DNA of 55,599 nt from CAZGWJ01 sp964529445 (GTDB lineage: Bacteria > Oederibacteriota > Muellerivitia > Muellerivitales > Muellerivitaceae), in assembly GCA_964529445.1 (NCBI GenBank), contig CAZGWJ010000005.1, positions 1-55,599 on the forward strand. The letters run 5' to 3'. Positions 35,026 to 43,911 of this stretch are shown one piece after another. Under the pieces are notes generated by a model. That model was not told the origin of the DNA and made no database searches. It saw only the letters and a list, made by a program, of their open reading frames with translations. Within the stretch, counting starts at the first letter, position 1. Each line of letters begins with the position of its first letter. A program made the translations under genes and the position numbers.

Positions 35026-35211
35026 ACGGATCACCACGAAGACACGAAGGTCACGAAGAACGGCATTCCCCCTCTTCCGAGGATCGATCCGGATATCGGC
35101 ACGGCGCATGGGCACCCCAAGTGTTGTGTTCCACAGCGGCGTGGAATGCCGCTGTGCTGCATCCCGTACGGCATGTCGTCCTTCGCGTCTTCGTGTCTTC
35201 GTGGTGGATTC
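35026..35211. repeat. CGAAG-type palindromic element, copy F, with an inner hairpin
   Basis: The left arm ATCACCACGAAGACACGAAGG (35030 onwards) and the right arm CCTTCGCGTCTTCGTGTCTTC (35180 onwards, continuing GTGGTGGAT) are inverted. The core is GC-rich, unlike the other copies. It contains a perfect nine-base hairpin CACAGCGGC/GCCGCTGTG at 35132-35156, which overlaps a competing six-base hairpin TTCCAC/GTGGAA. The right arm is 12 bases from the mgtC stop. Confidence 0.8.
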
Positions 35212-35223
35212 GGCCGTGAGACC

Positions 35224-35913
35224 TCAGTCGAAGAGGACTTCCTGGACGCCCTTCACCTTCCGGAGCCGGTCCAGGAGGCCCCGCCCCTCGCGCACCGGGA
35301 TGGGCTTGAAATGAACGACCAGCCAGGTCGCGTGGGCGACCGGATGGACGAATTCGCTCTTGAGGATGACGACCCCCGCCTCGCGCAGGCGGTCCTTCAC
35401 GTCCTCGGCAAGATGGGTTCGGAATCGGCCGGAAATCTGGACCGAATGGTAGAGGTGGCGCTCGATGTAATCGTCGATGCGGTTCAGGAAATAAAGGGCC
35501 ACGATGACGAGGACCCACGCTGTGAGGGCCGCTTCGTAGAACCCGATGCCCACCGCAAGCCCCATACCCGCCACGACCCACAGGCTGGCGGCGGTCGTGA
35601 GCCCGGAGACCCATCCCTCCTTGGAGTGGAGGATGGTTCCGGCCCCCAGGAATCCGATGCCCACCACGACCTGCGCCGCGATGCGGGCCGGATCGACGTT
35701 GAACCGGGGGTACAGCGACGGGACATACAGGGAGGTCAGCATGACGAGGGCGGAACCCAGACCGACCAGGATGTGGGTCCTGAAACCCGCCGGCTTGCGC
35801 AGGCGCTCCCGTTCCCATCCCACGATTCCCGAGAGGACGGCCGCCAGCAACAGGCGGACGAAAACATCCAGGAACGCGGGGGCCGCCACCGGATCGACGG
35901 GCAAGTTGTTCAT
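35224..35913 (-). CDS. MgtC/SapB family membrane protein
   Basis: A 229-residue inner-membrane protein. The MgtC core shows LAAVLSGIVGWERERLRKPAG near residues 23-43, FRTHILVGLGSALVMLTS, ARIAAQVVVGIGFLGAGTIL and SGLTTAASLWVVAGMGLAVG near 104-123. The conserved AGTI and TTAAS segments are intact. A soluble C-terminal ACT-like domain follows. Members affect Mg2+ or phosphate balance or regulate the F-type ATPase in some pathogens. The role here is open. The ATG has no ribosome site but has TAAAAT six bases upstream, inside the end of tsaD. Confidence 0.92.
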   Translation of the reverse strand: MNNLPVDPVAAPAFLDVFVRLLLAAVLSGIVGWERERLRKPAGFRTHILVGLGSALVMLTSLYVPSLYPRFNVDPARIAAQVVVGIGFLGAGTILHSKEGWVSGLTTAASLWVVAGMGLAVGIGFYEAALTAWVLVIVALYFLNRIDDYIERHLYHSVQISGRFRTHLAEDVKDRLREAGVVILKSEFVHPVAHATWLVVHFKPIPVREGRGLLDRLRKVKGVQEVLFD

Positions 35914-35917
35914 AGGA

Positions 35918-36946
35918 TCATTTTATCAGGAAAGGCGCGGCGGATGAAGGGCAGGCCATCGCGTTGGCGGCAAGCGACGCGACGTGGCCCCTCTCGATGA
36001 GGAGGGCTCCCAGGCCGGCCACCATGGCCGCATTGTCCCCGCAATAGACGGGAGGCGGGACGCGCAGATCGACGCCGCGCTCGTCGCAAACGCCTTGGAG
36101 CGCCGCCCTCAACGCCTGGTTGCCGGCCACTCCGCCCCCCACGACCAGGCTCCGTGATCCCTCCTCCTCCAGGAAAGGACCGACCCGCGAAAGGATCTCT
36201 GCGATCACCGTCCTCTGGAACCGGGCGGCGATCCCGGTCTTCGCTTTCTCGTCCATTCCGGGATCCTTCCGGACCTCGAGAGCCACCGCCGTCTTGAGGC
36301 CGCTGAAGGAGAAATCACGACTGCCGTCCTTCATCCGTACCGGCGGGAAGGTTCCCGCCTCGTCCGGTCGGGCCGCGGCCAGGCGCTCCAGAAGAGGACC
36401 CCCGGGGTACCCGAGACCGAGAAGCTTCGCCACCTTGTCGAAGGCCTCCCCGGCCGCGTCATCGCGGGTGGAGCAGAGGGTCGCATAGTCGCCCCACGCC
36501 GTGATCCGGTGGATCTCGGTGTGCCCCCCCGAGACGACCAGACCCAGCGCCGGGAAACGCACGGGCGGCGCATCCAGGCATGCGGCGTAAAGGTGCGCCT
36601 CGACATGATGCACCGCGGCCAGCGGAAGGGACAGGCGGAAGGCCAGCCCCTTGGCGAAGGAGAGTCCCACCAGCAGGGACCCGATGAGGCCCGGCGCGGC
36701 CGTGACCGCCACCCCCGTCAGGGACCCGTAACCCAGGCCGGCCTGCCGGAGGGCGGACTCGACCAGGGCCGGGAAGGACTCGTAATGGCGGCGCGAGGCC
36801 ACCTCCGGGACCACTCCCCCGAAACGCCGATGGAGGTCGCCTTGGGACGCAACCTCGTTGGCGAGGACGGTCACGCCATCCTTCACGATGGCCACGGCCG
36901 TCTCGTCACAGGAGGATTCGATGCCCAGGATGATACCGGTTGTCAT
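35918..36946 (-). CDS. tsaD: tRNA N6-threonylcarbamoyladenosine transferase TsaD
   Basis: Catalytic subunit that transfers the threonylcarbamoyl group to A37 of ANN-decoding tRNAs. It has 342 residues. It carries GIESSCDETAVAIVKDG at the N-terminus, the metal-binding HHVEAH near residue 112, VVSGGHTEI, DDAAGEAFDKVAKLLGLGYPGG, and VGGGVAGNQALRAAL plus CGDNAAMVAGLG at the C-terminus. The start is ATG 36946. An alternative in-frame ATG lies nine bases upstream. There is no clear ribosome site. A -10-like TAGGAT lies seven bases before the ATG. tsaB and tsaE are not in the window. Confidence 0.95.
   Translation of the reverse strand: MTTGIILGIESSCDETAVAIVKDGVTVLANEVASQGDLHRRFGGVVPEVASRRHYESFPALVESALRQAGLGYGSLTGVAVTAAPGLIGSLLVGLSFAKGLAFRLSLPLAAVHHVEAHLYAACLDAPPVRFPALGLVVSGGHTEIHRITAWGDYATLCSTRDDAAGEAFDKVAKLLGLGYPGGPLLERLAAARPDEAGTFPPVRMKDGSRDFSFSGLKTAVALEVRKDPGMDEKAKTGIAARFQRTVIAEILSRVGPFLEEEGSRSLVVGGGVAGNQALRAALQGVCDERGVDLRVPPPVYCGDNAAMVAGLGALLIERGHVASLAANAMACPSSAAPFLIK
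35920..35925 (-). promoter_or_regulatory. -10-like box six bases before the mgtC ATG
   Basis: TAAAAT on the minus strand, six bases before ATG 35913, overlapping the last codons of tsaD. No Shine-Dalgarno lies between. A leaderless or nearly leaderless mgtC mRNA is possible. Confidence 0.4.
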
Positions 36947-36953
36947 GGCGCCC

Positions 36954-36982
36954 ATCCTACCCGAAGTACGACCGGCGTCCAA
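36954..36982 (-). promoter_or_regulatory. Candidate promoter abutting the tsaD ATG
   Basis: TTGGAC (36982-36977), 17 bases, then TAGGAT (36959-36954) on the minus strand, seven bases before ATG 36946. This is the only one of the close-set -10 boxes in the window that also has a plausible -35. Confidence 0.45.
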
Positions 36983-37029
36983 CCGGGCGCCCGCCGTCTT
37001 TTCTGCTGATCCCCCGGCGCGACATGGCC

Positions 37030-37035
37030 TAAACT
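37030..37035 (+). promoter_or_regulatory. -10-like box seven bases before the 37043 gene
   Basis: TAAACT on the plus strand ends seven bases before ATG 37043. No Shine-Dalgarno lies between and there is no good -35. With the tsaD promoter it forms a compact divergent pair within 96 bases. Confidence 0.35.
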
Positions 37036-37042
37036 GCCGGGT

Positions 37043-38701
37043 ATGCAACCCTTCCCTTCCCGACGACCGGCCCTGCCCGGATGGCTCCTGGTCCTGTCGC
37101 CCCTGTTGCTCCTGCCCCTCCTGACGCCCTTCTGGGCGGTGAACGACGACGTTCTGATGATCCTCACGGCCAAGGGCCTGGGACTCGTCGACCGGCCCGA
37201 TCCGAACCTCCTCTACACCCATTCCGCGTTCGGCGCCGTCCTGTCCTCCCTGTACCGCGTTCAACCGGACATCCCCTGGTATCCGTCGATCCTGCTCCTG
37301 ATCACGGCCCTCTCCCTGGCGGCCGTCGGCCGGGACCTCTTCATCGTTTCCTCTTCCCCGGAAAGACGAATCCTCGCTTGTGTCTTCGCGTTCGGATTCA
37401 CGCTGAACTTTTTCGGCCGGCCGACCTACAGCATCCCGGCCTTGTTGGCCTCCCTGGCCGGGTGGACGCTCTGGTTCAACCGCATCGACGATCCGAGGAA
37501 GGGCGCCGAAATGTCCAGGGTCTTTGCGGTTGTTTCCCTCTGGCTCCTGGCCTTCCTGATCCGCCCCCTCGCCTTCGGGTTGGGGACGCTTCTTTCGATC
37601 CCGCTCCTCCTGGGTCGACTCCCCGCTCTCCGGGTAGCTGGATTCCGACGGATGCGCCCCTGGTTTTGGGGAGTCGCGGCGGCCACGATCCTCATCATCG
37701 CCCTGGGCGTCCTCACGCGCCCGCCGGACCCCGAAAGGGAGGAATGGCGCCGTCTCCGGGAATTCCAGACCCTCTCGGCCATCCTGTTGGATTATCAGCG
37801 CGTGGGATACGACGCCACCACCGCGCCGATCTTCCGGGGCGTCGGGTGGACGCCCAACGACCTGGCCCTCTTCGCCGGGTGGTATTTCCTGGATGAGGAG
37901 CGGTTCTCGAACGAACGCCTTCGCGCTCTCACCCGCCGTCTCTGGGGTCCGTCCCTGCGCGACCCCCTGGGAAAATGGGCTTCCCAATGGAAGCAAGCCC
38001 TGGGAACCTTCGGATGGATCGCCCTCGTCTGGGCCGTCCTGCTCGGCTTTCTCCAGACCCGGGAACGACGACTCGGCTACGCCGCTCTGGGGATCTGGAT
38101 CCTCGGGGTCCTCACGGCGATGGCCGTCTTCCTGAAACTGCCGCGGTTCCTGGCGGAACCCGCCCTGGCCTTCCTGGTTTGGACCGGGATCCGGGGCTTC
38201 AAGCCGCCTTCGCTCCACACGATCCTTCCCCGGAAGGCCGTCCTGGGAGTCCTGCTCATCGCGGCCATGACCGCCTGGGGTTTCCTCTTCGCGGGTCTGC
38301 ATCGCGAACAGGCCGACTTGCGTGTTCAGGAGGCGCAAATCCGGCGCTCGCTAACGGATCTCAAGCCTCAACCCGACGACCTCTTCGTCTTCTGGGACTC
38401 CATTTTTCCCTACGAGAGGATCCGCGCCTTCGATTCGCTGGAATTGCTGCGTCCCTTCCGCCTGGTATGCCTGACCCTCCACCAGAGAACGCCCCTCGCG
38501 CGGCGGCGGCTCGACCCAGTCGGCATCCGGGACCTTTCGCGGGCCCTCTACGATGATCCCCGGATCCGGATCCTGGCGAACCGCTTCCAGGTGGAAAGCT
38601 ACCGGAGGATGGCGTGGGAGAAATGGGGCATCCGCGTGGACGCGGAGGTGCAATACGAAGGCCCGATCTTCAACGTCTACCGGTTCCGCCGAACGCCCTG
38701 A
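37043..38701 (+). CDS. Polytopic membrane protein, GT-C-like, unknown
   Basis: A 552-residue protein with an N-terminal helix (WLLVLSPLLLLPLLTPFW), then the acidic pair VNDDVLMILTAKG near residues 33-45. An acidic motif in the first loop is characteristic of GT-C glycosyltransferases. About ten further hydrophobic segments extend to residue 430. A soluble C-terminal part of about 120 residues contains FWDSIFPYERIRAFDSL. I do not recognise a named family. It is the only plus-strand gene between 22 and 55 kb, and it is divergent from tsaD. A lipid-linked sugar transferase is possible, but no other glycan gene is adjacent. Confidence 0.75.
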   Translation: MQPFPSRRPALPGWLLVLSPLLLLPLLTPFWAVNDDVLMILTAKGLGLVDRPDPNLLYTHSAFGAVLSSLYRVQPDIPWYPSILLLITALSLAAVGRDLFIVSSSPERRILACVFAFGFTLNFFGRPTYSIPALLASLAGWTLWFNRIDDPRKGAEMSRVFAVVSLWLLAFLIRPLAFGLGTLLSIPLLLGRLPALRVAGFRRMRPWFWGVAAATILIIALGVLTRPPDPEREEWRRLREFQTLSAILLDYQRVGYDATTAPIFRGVGWTPNDLALFAGWYFLDEERFSNERLRALTRRLWGPSLRDPLGKWASQWKQALGTFGWIALVWAVLLGFLQTRERRLGYAALGIWILGVLTAMAVFLKLPRFLAEPALAFLVWTGIRGFKPPSLHTILPRKAVLGVLLIAAMTAWGFLFAGLHREQADLRVQEAQIRRSLTDLKPQPDDLFVFWDSIFPYERIRAFDSLELLRPFRLVCLTLHQRTPLARRRLDPVGIRDLSRALYDDPRIRILANRFQVESYRRMAWEKWGIRVDAEVQYEGPIFNVYRFRRTP

Positions 38702-38786
38702 TTCCGGCGATCCCTCGACCCCGTCAGGACGACGCGTCCGTCCCGACCGCAGCACGACTCGACCCCCAGGATAAGCGAATCACTCA

Positions 38787-38958
38787 TAACGGACACAATG
38801 ACCGCAGAGACACCGAGACGCAGAGAACGATGGACCCTATTGTCATTGATGATATTTTTATGGCTATCTTCGAAGAATCTTTATTCCTGATGACCTCAAT
38901 AATACCCGGATTAACCCTGCGCCTCTGCGACTCTGCGGTGAAACGTTTTGTGATCACT
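38787..38958. repeat. Palindromic element, copy G, CGCAGAG variant
   Basis: The left arm ACCGCAGAGACACCGAGACG (38801 onwards, continuing CAGAGAACG) is inverted against GCGCCTCTGCGACTCTGCGG (38919-38938, continuing TGAAACG). The unit is CGCAGAG instead of CGAAG but the design is the same: ACCGC, then tandem GAGAC/CAGAG words, with an A+T-rich core of about 85 bases. The right arm reaches the stop codon of the YibQ-type gene. Confidence 0.75.
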
Positions 38959-40114
38959 TGACGACCTCCGAGGCGAAGACGAACACGACGCCCTGTTCCT
39001 GCGCCGCGGGAACGGCCTGTGCGAGGGCCGCGATGGTGGACTCGTGAAGATGCCCGATGCCGACGGCGGTTCCCTGCTTCCGGGCCTTCAGGAGGAGGGT
39101 CTTGAACTGTCCCCGGATGTACGCCTCGTCGGCCTCGTTGTCGAGGAAAACGTCCCTTTCGGCATAGGGCAGACGCAACGAGGCGGCCGTCTTCGCGGCC
39201 ACGGAATCCTGTGAGGTCTTCGAATCCACGAAGAACAACCCCATGGATTTCAGCACGGAACAGACCTGAAGCATGAGGTCGGGATCCTCCGTCGCCCGGC
39301 TTCCCATGTGGTTGTTCAGGCCGCGGCAGACCGGGACCCCCGCCACGGCGTCTCGCACGATGCGCTCGATCCGGGCGGAATTTGCCCCGGTGCGGAGAAA
39401 GAAGGGATAGGCGTCGGGTTTGACGGGTTCGCTGCCCTCCATGGGGAGATGGCAGAGGATCTCGACGCCCTGGAAGGGCGCCATGCGGGCGATATCCTTG
39501 GAGAACTCGAGGCCGGGGATCACGGCAAGGGTCAAGGGAACCTTCAGGGCATAGAGGTCCTGGAGGACCTTTCCCCGGCGGTATCCCCCGTCGTCGATGA
39601 TGAGGCACACGCGGGGCCGGGACGTCGCGGCCAGGATGATCTCCACCGGGGTCCATTCGGCCGAGAAACCGAAGGAGCAGGAATAATGCGTCTCCTGGGC
39701 GCCCGCATCGATCCTTTGCTCGAACTTCAGGGGCTGGGCCCCCGCGTCCCGGGCCGCTTCCTTCAACTGTGCGGCCAGCAATCCCGGCGACCACCGGTCG
39801 GGCAGGCGGAAGATCTCGCGGTACGCGATCACCTCCCGCTGGCGCACCGTGACCTTGGCGGTCTCGACGTCCCGATCCAGCAGTTTGAGCATGTCCAACT
39901 GGGCCATGCGCCGGTTGAGGGCGGCCAGGAGACGGGCCGTATCCTCGACCGGGTCCCCGGCGTAATGGATGGGGGCGGGATACGTCTCGACCGGGAAGAC
40001 CCGGGCGTCCGGTGCGGGAGGGCGGCCGAAGAACCAGAAAAGCCCCGCGGCCGCAGATGCCAGGATGAGGAAGGCCAGCGCGAGGCGCGGGCCCTTCCGG
40101 CCCGGGCGGGCCAT
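38954..40114 (-). CDS. Divergent polysaccharide deacetylase, YibQ family
   Basis: A 386-residue protein with an N-terminal signal anchor (LALAFLILASAAAGLFWFF). Its C-terminal domain from about residue 165 matches the YibQ/DUF610 branch of polysaccharide deacetylases: CLIIDDGGYRRG, PLTLAVIPGLEFS, EILCHLPMEGSEP, GLNNHMGSRATED, LGLFFVDSKTSQDSVAAKTA and RDVFLDNEADEAYI. The N-terminal region (residues 50-160) is less conserved. In E. coli the homologue is encoded next to envC, and here it follows ctpA and envC, so a link to cell-wall turnover is likely. Deacetylase activity of this branch is unproven. Confidence 0.9.
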   Translation of the reverse strand: MARPGRKGPRLALAFLILASAAAGLFWFFGRPPAPDARVFPVETYPAPIHYAGDPVEDTARLLAALNRRMAQLDMLKLLDRDVETAKVTVRQREVIAYREIFRLPDRWSPGLLAAQLKEAARDAGAQPLKFEQRIDAGAQETHYSCSFGFSAEWTPVEIILAATSRPRVCLIIDDGGYRRGKVLQDLYALKVPLTLAVIPGLEFSKDIARMAPFQGVEILCHLPMEGSEPVKPDAYPFFLRTGANSARIERIVRDAVAGVPVCRGLNNHMGSRATEDPDLMLQVCSVLKSMGLFFVDSKTSQDSVAAKTAASLRLPYAERDVFLDNEADEAYIRGQFKTLLLKARKQGTAVGIGHLHESTIAALAQAVPAAQEQGVVFVFASEVVK

Positions 40115-40115
40115 C

Positions 40116-41639
40116 CTATTTCCCGCCGGACGCGGGTGTGGGGGTCGCCCCGGCCTTGGCCTTCTTGGGGCGCATCGATGCGTACTTCGCGGGAATCTTT
40201 CCGCCGTGGGCCAGGATATCCTCCGCCACGTGGACCTGCTTGTCGCGCTCGACGGCGGCCCGGCGCGCCTCTTTCTCGCCCAGTTCCTTGCGGACGAGCT
40301 CCAGCGCCAACGAATTGCCGATCACTTCCGCGTCCGCCTTCAACTCGCCCTTGAGGATCTGGGGGGTCTTACGGGAACAGTAGTCGTAGAAGCGTTCCAT
40401 CGTGGCCGGCGGGACGCTCATGTCAGCGGCAACACGAATCTTCTCCTTCAACAGGACCCTCGCGAACTCCTCGATATACCTCTTGCTGATCATCTTGAGC
40501 GTCGATTCGGTGAGCTTCGGGTTCTTGATCTCGACATCCGGCTCGATGCCCACGCCATGGATGCAGACGCCCGAAGGGGTGTAATATTTGGCCGTGGTCA
40601 GACGCAAGGCCGCGCCCCCGCTGTTGTCCAGCGGCAGGATGGTCTGCACGGAACCCTTGCCGAAGGTCTTGACGCCCACCAGCACCGCCTTCTTGAGGTC
40701 CTTCATGGCGCCCGCCACGATCTCGGACCCCGAGGCACTGCCCTCGTTCACCAGGGTGACGACGGGCTTGCCGTTGATCTTCGGTCCCCCGGAGGCCACG
40801 AATTCCTGGTCCTGGTTGCGGTCCCGCCCCTTGGTGGACACCACGGTCTTCCCCTTCTCCACGAAGAGGTCGGCCACCGTGAAGGCCTCGGTCAGGAGCC
40901 CCCCGGGGTTGTTGCGGAGGTCCACGATCAGGCCCTTCATGGGTTTCTCCTTCTCGAGGGACAGGTAGGCCGAGCGGAAATCGGCGGTGGTCTTGTCGAT
41001 GAATTCCGAGATGCGGATGTAACCGATATCGCCCGGCAGGCGATAGGACCGCACGCTCTGGATCTTGATGGTGTCCCGGGTGATGGTCACGTCGAAGGTC
41101 TCGGGCAGTCCCTCGCGCAGGAGGGTGATGGTGACCTTGGTGCCCTTCTTGCCCCGCAGGCGCTTGACCGCGTCGGTCACCGTCATCCCGTCGGTCTTCT
41201 CCTCGCCGATCCGCACGATCCGGTCGCCGGCCATGAGGCCCGCCCGCTCCGCGGGCGTGCCCTCGATGGGCGTGATGACGGTCAGGTGGTCGTCCTTGAG
41301 GCCGATCTCGATCCCGAGCCCGCCGAATTCGCCGCTGGTCTCGACCTGCATCTCCTTGTAATCATCGGGACTCATGAACTGGCTGAAGGGATCGAGGGTG
41401 GACACCATGCCGTCGATGGCGCCGTACATCAGGTCCTTGGGCTTCGTCTTGTCCTCGTCCACATAGCGGTCCTGGATGTAGGCCAGGGCGTCCACGAAGG
41501 GGTTCATGTACTTGTACACCTCTTCGGGAACGCGGGCCTTGGTCTTCTCGGTCTTGGCCAGGGCTCCCGCCGCGAAGGACAAGGCGCACAAGGCCAGGAG
41601 AAGGATGGCGATCTTCAGGATCGGTACACGGCGGTTCAT
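40116..41639 (-). CDS. Carboxy-terminal processing protease (S41, CtpA type)
   Basis: Periplasmic serine protease of 507 residues. The start is the ATG at 41639, with GGAGGA upstream. A signal peptide (ILKIAILLLALCALSFAAGALA) leads to an N-terminal helical part (YIQDRYVDEDK, GAIDGMVSTLDPFSQFMSP). A PDZ domain follows near 95-180 (GGLGIEIGLKDDHLTVITPI, AGLMAGDRIVRIGEE). The protease core has LRNNPGGLLTEA, the catalytic serine in NEGSASGSEIVAGA near residue 301, and the lysine in GVKTFGKGSVQT. The C-terminus is basic and ends in ATPTPASGGK. It lies directly upstream of the YibQ-type gene with a one-base gap and downstream of envC across repeat element H. Confidence 0.93.
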   Translation of the reverse strand: MNRRVPILKIAILLLALCALSFAAGALAKTEKTKARVPEEVYKYMNPFVDALAYIQDRYVDEDKTKPKDLMYGAIDGMVSTLDPFSQFMSPDDYKEMQVETSGEFGGLGIEIGLKDDHLTVITPIEGTPAERAGLMAGDRIVRIGEEKTDGMTVTDAVKRLRGKKGTKVTITLLREGLPETFDVTITRDTIKIQSVRSYRLPGDIGYIRISEFIDKTTADFRSAYLSLEKEKPMKGLIVDLRNNPGGLLTEAFTVADLFVEKGKTVVSTKGRDRNQDQEFVASGGPKINGKPVVTLVNEGSASGSEIVAGAMKDLKKAVLVGVKTFGKGSVQTILPLDNSGGAALRLTTAKYYTPSGVCIHGVGIEPDVEIKNPKLTESTLKMISKRYIEEFARVLLKEKIRVAADMSVPPATMERFYDYCSRKTPQILKGELKADAEVIGNSLALELVRKELGEKEARRAAVERDKQVHVAEDILAHGGKIPAKYASMRPKKAKAGATPTPASGGK

Positions 41640-41651
41640 TGCTTCCTCCAA

Positions 41652-41800
41652 ACCACGGATTCACCACGAAGTCACGAAGACGCGAAGCCATCATCGCCCC
41701 AGGGGAACGACCGGACAAGGTTAGAGCGGGACCCCGTCATCATCGACAAATCCGATCCACGAAAACCTTCGTGCCTTGGTGCCTTCGTGGTGAGGTCTTA
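41652..41800. repeat. CGAAG-type palindromic element, copy H, reaching the stop of the EnvC-like gene
   Basis: The left arm TTCACCACGAAGTCACGAAG (41660 onwards, continuing ACGCGAAGCC) is inverted against CTTCGTGCCTTGGTGCCTTC (41767-41786, continuing GTGGTGAGG). The core is about 75 bases. The right arm runs into the TAA of the EnvC-like gene at 41798-41800. Confidence 0.8.
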
Positions 41801-43009
41801 TCTTCTGAGCCATTGGACGGGGTCGACGGGCAGGCCGTTCCGGCGAAGCTCGAAATAAAGCGCGTTGCCCACCAGGGAGCCCGTATCGCCCACGCTGGCC
41901 AGGACCTGCCCCGCGGCGATCGTGTCCCCCTCCGAAACGCTCAATTCCGAGGCCTGGGCGTAGAGGGAATAATACCCCCCGCCATGGTCCAAAATCACGA
42001 GTTTTCCGAACCCCTTGAACCAATCGGCGTAGCGGACGCGCCCGGGGGCCACGGCCTTCACCGGGGTCCCGACGGCCGCGCGGATCTGGATACCCGTGTT
42101 CTCGAACGTGGTGTTGAATTCGCGGTTCCGGTGCCGGCCGAAAGGCGAGATGACCGGCCCCGTCACCGGCCAGGGCAGGCGCCCCTTCAACGCGGCAAGA
42201 CCCTTTCCGGCCGGAACCGAGACCCGGGCCGACTGGCGCGTCACCTCGGCCTGGTGCAGAAGGTTCTGGACGGTCTTCTGAAGTTCCCCGCCCGCCTCCC
42301 GAAGGTCACGGATGGCCTGCTCGCGGACGGCCTGCTGTTTGCGCAAAGAGGTCAACAAACCCGTGCGCTCCTTCTTCTGGCGCTCCGTACCCCGCTTCTG
42401 CCTCTCCAGGGTCGAGACGATCCGCCTCTGGCGGTCCTCCTCGCGCTTCAAGTCCCGGGCGGTCCGACCCAGGCGGTCCCTCTCGTCGGCCGTGCGGTTC
42501 AGGAGCTTCTCGTTGCTGGAGGCCAGGAGCATTTCGAACTTGAGTTCGCGGGATACCTCCCCGTGGCTCTTCGAACCCAGCCAGAAGGCAAGCAGGTTGT
42601 CCCGGGATCTCGTCCGGTGGAGGGCCAGGAGGCGTTTCTTGAGCGCGGAGCGAAGGACCTCCAGGCGCGAGGTCGCATCGGAGGCCTGCCGGGTCAGATC
42701 GCCGATGCGCGAACGCGTGACCTCCAGGTCCCGCTGGTTGACGCGCCTCTCCCGATCGAGGAGTTCCAGTTCGCGGTCCATCCGCTCCAAGCGCAGGAGC
42801 ACGTTCTTTTCCCTTGCGCGAATGAGCTCCTGCTGGCGCCGCTGCTCCTTCAGGCGTCGTTGGACGTTTTCCAGGTCCTTCCGCTTGCGGTCCAGGTCCC
42901 GCTGGATGCGGGTCTCCTCGGCGGAAGGCGGGGCTGTCGCGGCAACGACCCCGGAAGGTCCCGGCAGGAGGACCGCCAGGAGGACGAGCACCCTGACCCG
43001 GTGGATCAC
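41798..43009 (-). CDS. EnvC-like murein hydrolase activator (degenerate M23/LytM)
   Basis: A 403-residue periplasmic protein. The start is the GTG at 43009 in a GTGA overlap with ftsX. A signal peptide precedes a long Arg/Glu/Leu-rich coiled coil (residues about 30-260), then a LytM domain from about 305. The zinc ligands of active LytM enzymes are absent: FENTGIQI stands where HxGxDI is usual, LYAQ replaces LYAH, and NALYFELRRNG replaces HLHFEIR. E. coli EnvC has the same kind of degeneration (SLYFELRRQG) and works as an amidase activator controlled by FtsEX. The gene order ftsE-ftsX-envC supports the same role here. Confidence 0.9.
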   Translation of the reverse strand: MIHRVRVLVLLAVLLPGPSGVVAATAPPSAEETRIQRDLDRKRKDLENVQRRLKEQRRQQELIRAREKNVLLRLERMDRELELLDRERRVNQRDLEVTRSRIGDLTRQASDATSRLEVLRSALKKRLLALHRTRSRDNLLAFWLGSKSHGEVSRELKFEMLLASSNEKLLNRTADERDRLGRTARDLKREEDRQRRIVSTLERQKRGTERQKKERTGLLTSLRKQQAVREQAIRDLREAGGELQKTVQNLLHQAEVTRQSARVSVPAGKGLAALKGRLPWPVTGPVISPFGRHRNREFNTTFENTGIQIRAAVGTPVKAVAPGRVRYADWFKGFGKLVILDHGGGYYSLYAQASELSVSEGDTIAAGQVLASVGDTGSLVGNALYFELRRNGLPVDPVQWLRR

Positions 43010-43911
43010 GTTCTCGCCTTGACCCAAGGACTGCGAAGGGCCAACAAGGAACCCGCGAGCCCGAGGGCGGCCCCGGCCGCCGCCAGGAGGGCATAGAGGA
43101 TAAGCCAATCGTGTTGCGGAAGTTGCACGAGGGTGTTCAAAAGCCCGATGCCCGAGGAAGCCTGTGAAAGGACCCGCCGCCCCGCCTCGAGGAGGAGGAC
43201 GGAAAGGAAAGCGCCCAGGACGCCGTGCAGGACGCCTTCCAGCAGGAAAGGACCTCCCTTCGCCCAGTCGGGCGCCCCCAGCCGGGAAAGGAGCCGCCAC
43301 TCGGAGCGCCGCGAGGCCAGCATGAGCGCCAGGGCATTCGCTACGATGAGCAGGGCGGCCAACAGGACAAGGCCCAGGAGCGCGAAACCCGCGATGCGAA
43401 CGGAACGGATGAGGCGCGAGACGGCCTCCCACTCGCCGCGACCGTAATGCACCTCGTCCACGGCCGGGTCCTTCTCCAGCACCCCCACAAGGTCGTCCAA
43501 TCGGCCGGTGGCCTCCGGTTTCAACACGACGGTCAGGGAATCGGTCAACGGGTTCTCGCCCAGGATGTCCAGCATGCGTGCGATGTCGGGATCCTTGCGG
43601 AAATCGGAGAGCGCATTCTCCTTGTCGAGGAGATGCACGGACGCCACACGAGGATCAGCCGAGAGAAGGCCCTCCACACGGACGCGGTCCTCCTCCCGGG
43701 CGCCCGCCGAGAGGAACACGGTGAGTTCGAACCGGTCCTTGGCCAAGATCAAGGCCCGGTCCAGCGCGCGCGTCACCCCGGCCACGACGGCCATCTGGAG
43801 GAGCGCCGCCGCCACGAGGACGACGATGGAGGCCGAGAGCCCTTTCCCGCGCACCACGGCGAGGACGCCTTCCCGGAGGACGTAGAAGAACTTGAACAGC
43901 GGCCTCAGCAT
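43006..43911 (-). CDS. ftsX: FtsX-like cell division permease
   Basis: A 301-residue inner-membrane protein. An N-terminal cytoplasmic helix and first membrane segment (GLSASIVVLVAAALLQMAVVA) precede a periplasmic domain of about 100 residues (residues about 60-165), in which VFLSAGAREEDRVRVEGLL and ASVHLLDKENAL are typical of FtsX. Three further membrane segments close the protein, separated by SRRSEWRLLSRLGAPD, the conserved cytoplasmic coupling loop. Its start overlaps the ftsE stop by seven bases, and its stop overlaps the envC start. FtsX passes the ATPase signal to EnvC in the periplasm. Confidence 0.92.
   Translation of the reverse strand: MLRPLFKFFYVLREGVLAVVRGKGLSASIVVLVAAALLQMAVVAGVTRALDRALILAKDRFELTVFLSAGAREEDRVRVEGLLSADPRVASVHLLDKENALSDFRKDPDIARMLDILGENPLTDSLTVVLKPEATGRLDDLVGVLEKDPAVDEVHYGRGEWEAVSRLIRSVRIAGFALLGLVLLAALLIVANALALMLASRRSEWRLLSRLGAPDWAKGGPFLLEGVLHGVLGAFLSVLLLEAGRRVLSQASSGIGLLNTLVQLPQHDWLILYALLAAAGAALGLAGSLLALRSPWVKART

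Noticed and set aside
36947..38338. Upstream extension of the tsaD reading frame
   Set aside because: It is antisense to the membrane protein gene at 37043, and TsaD homology begins at 36946.
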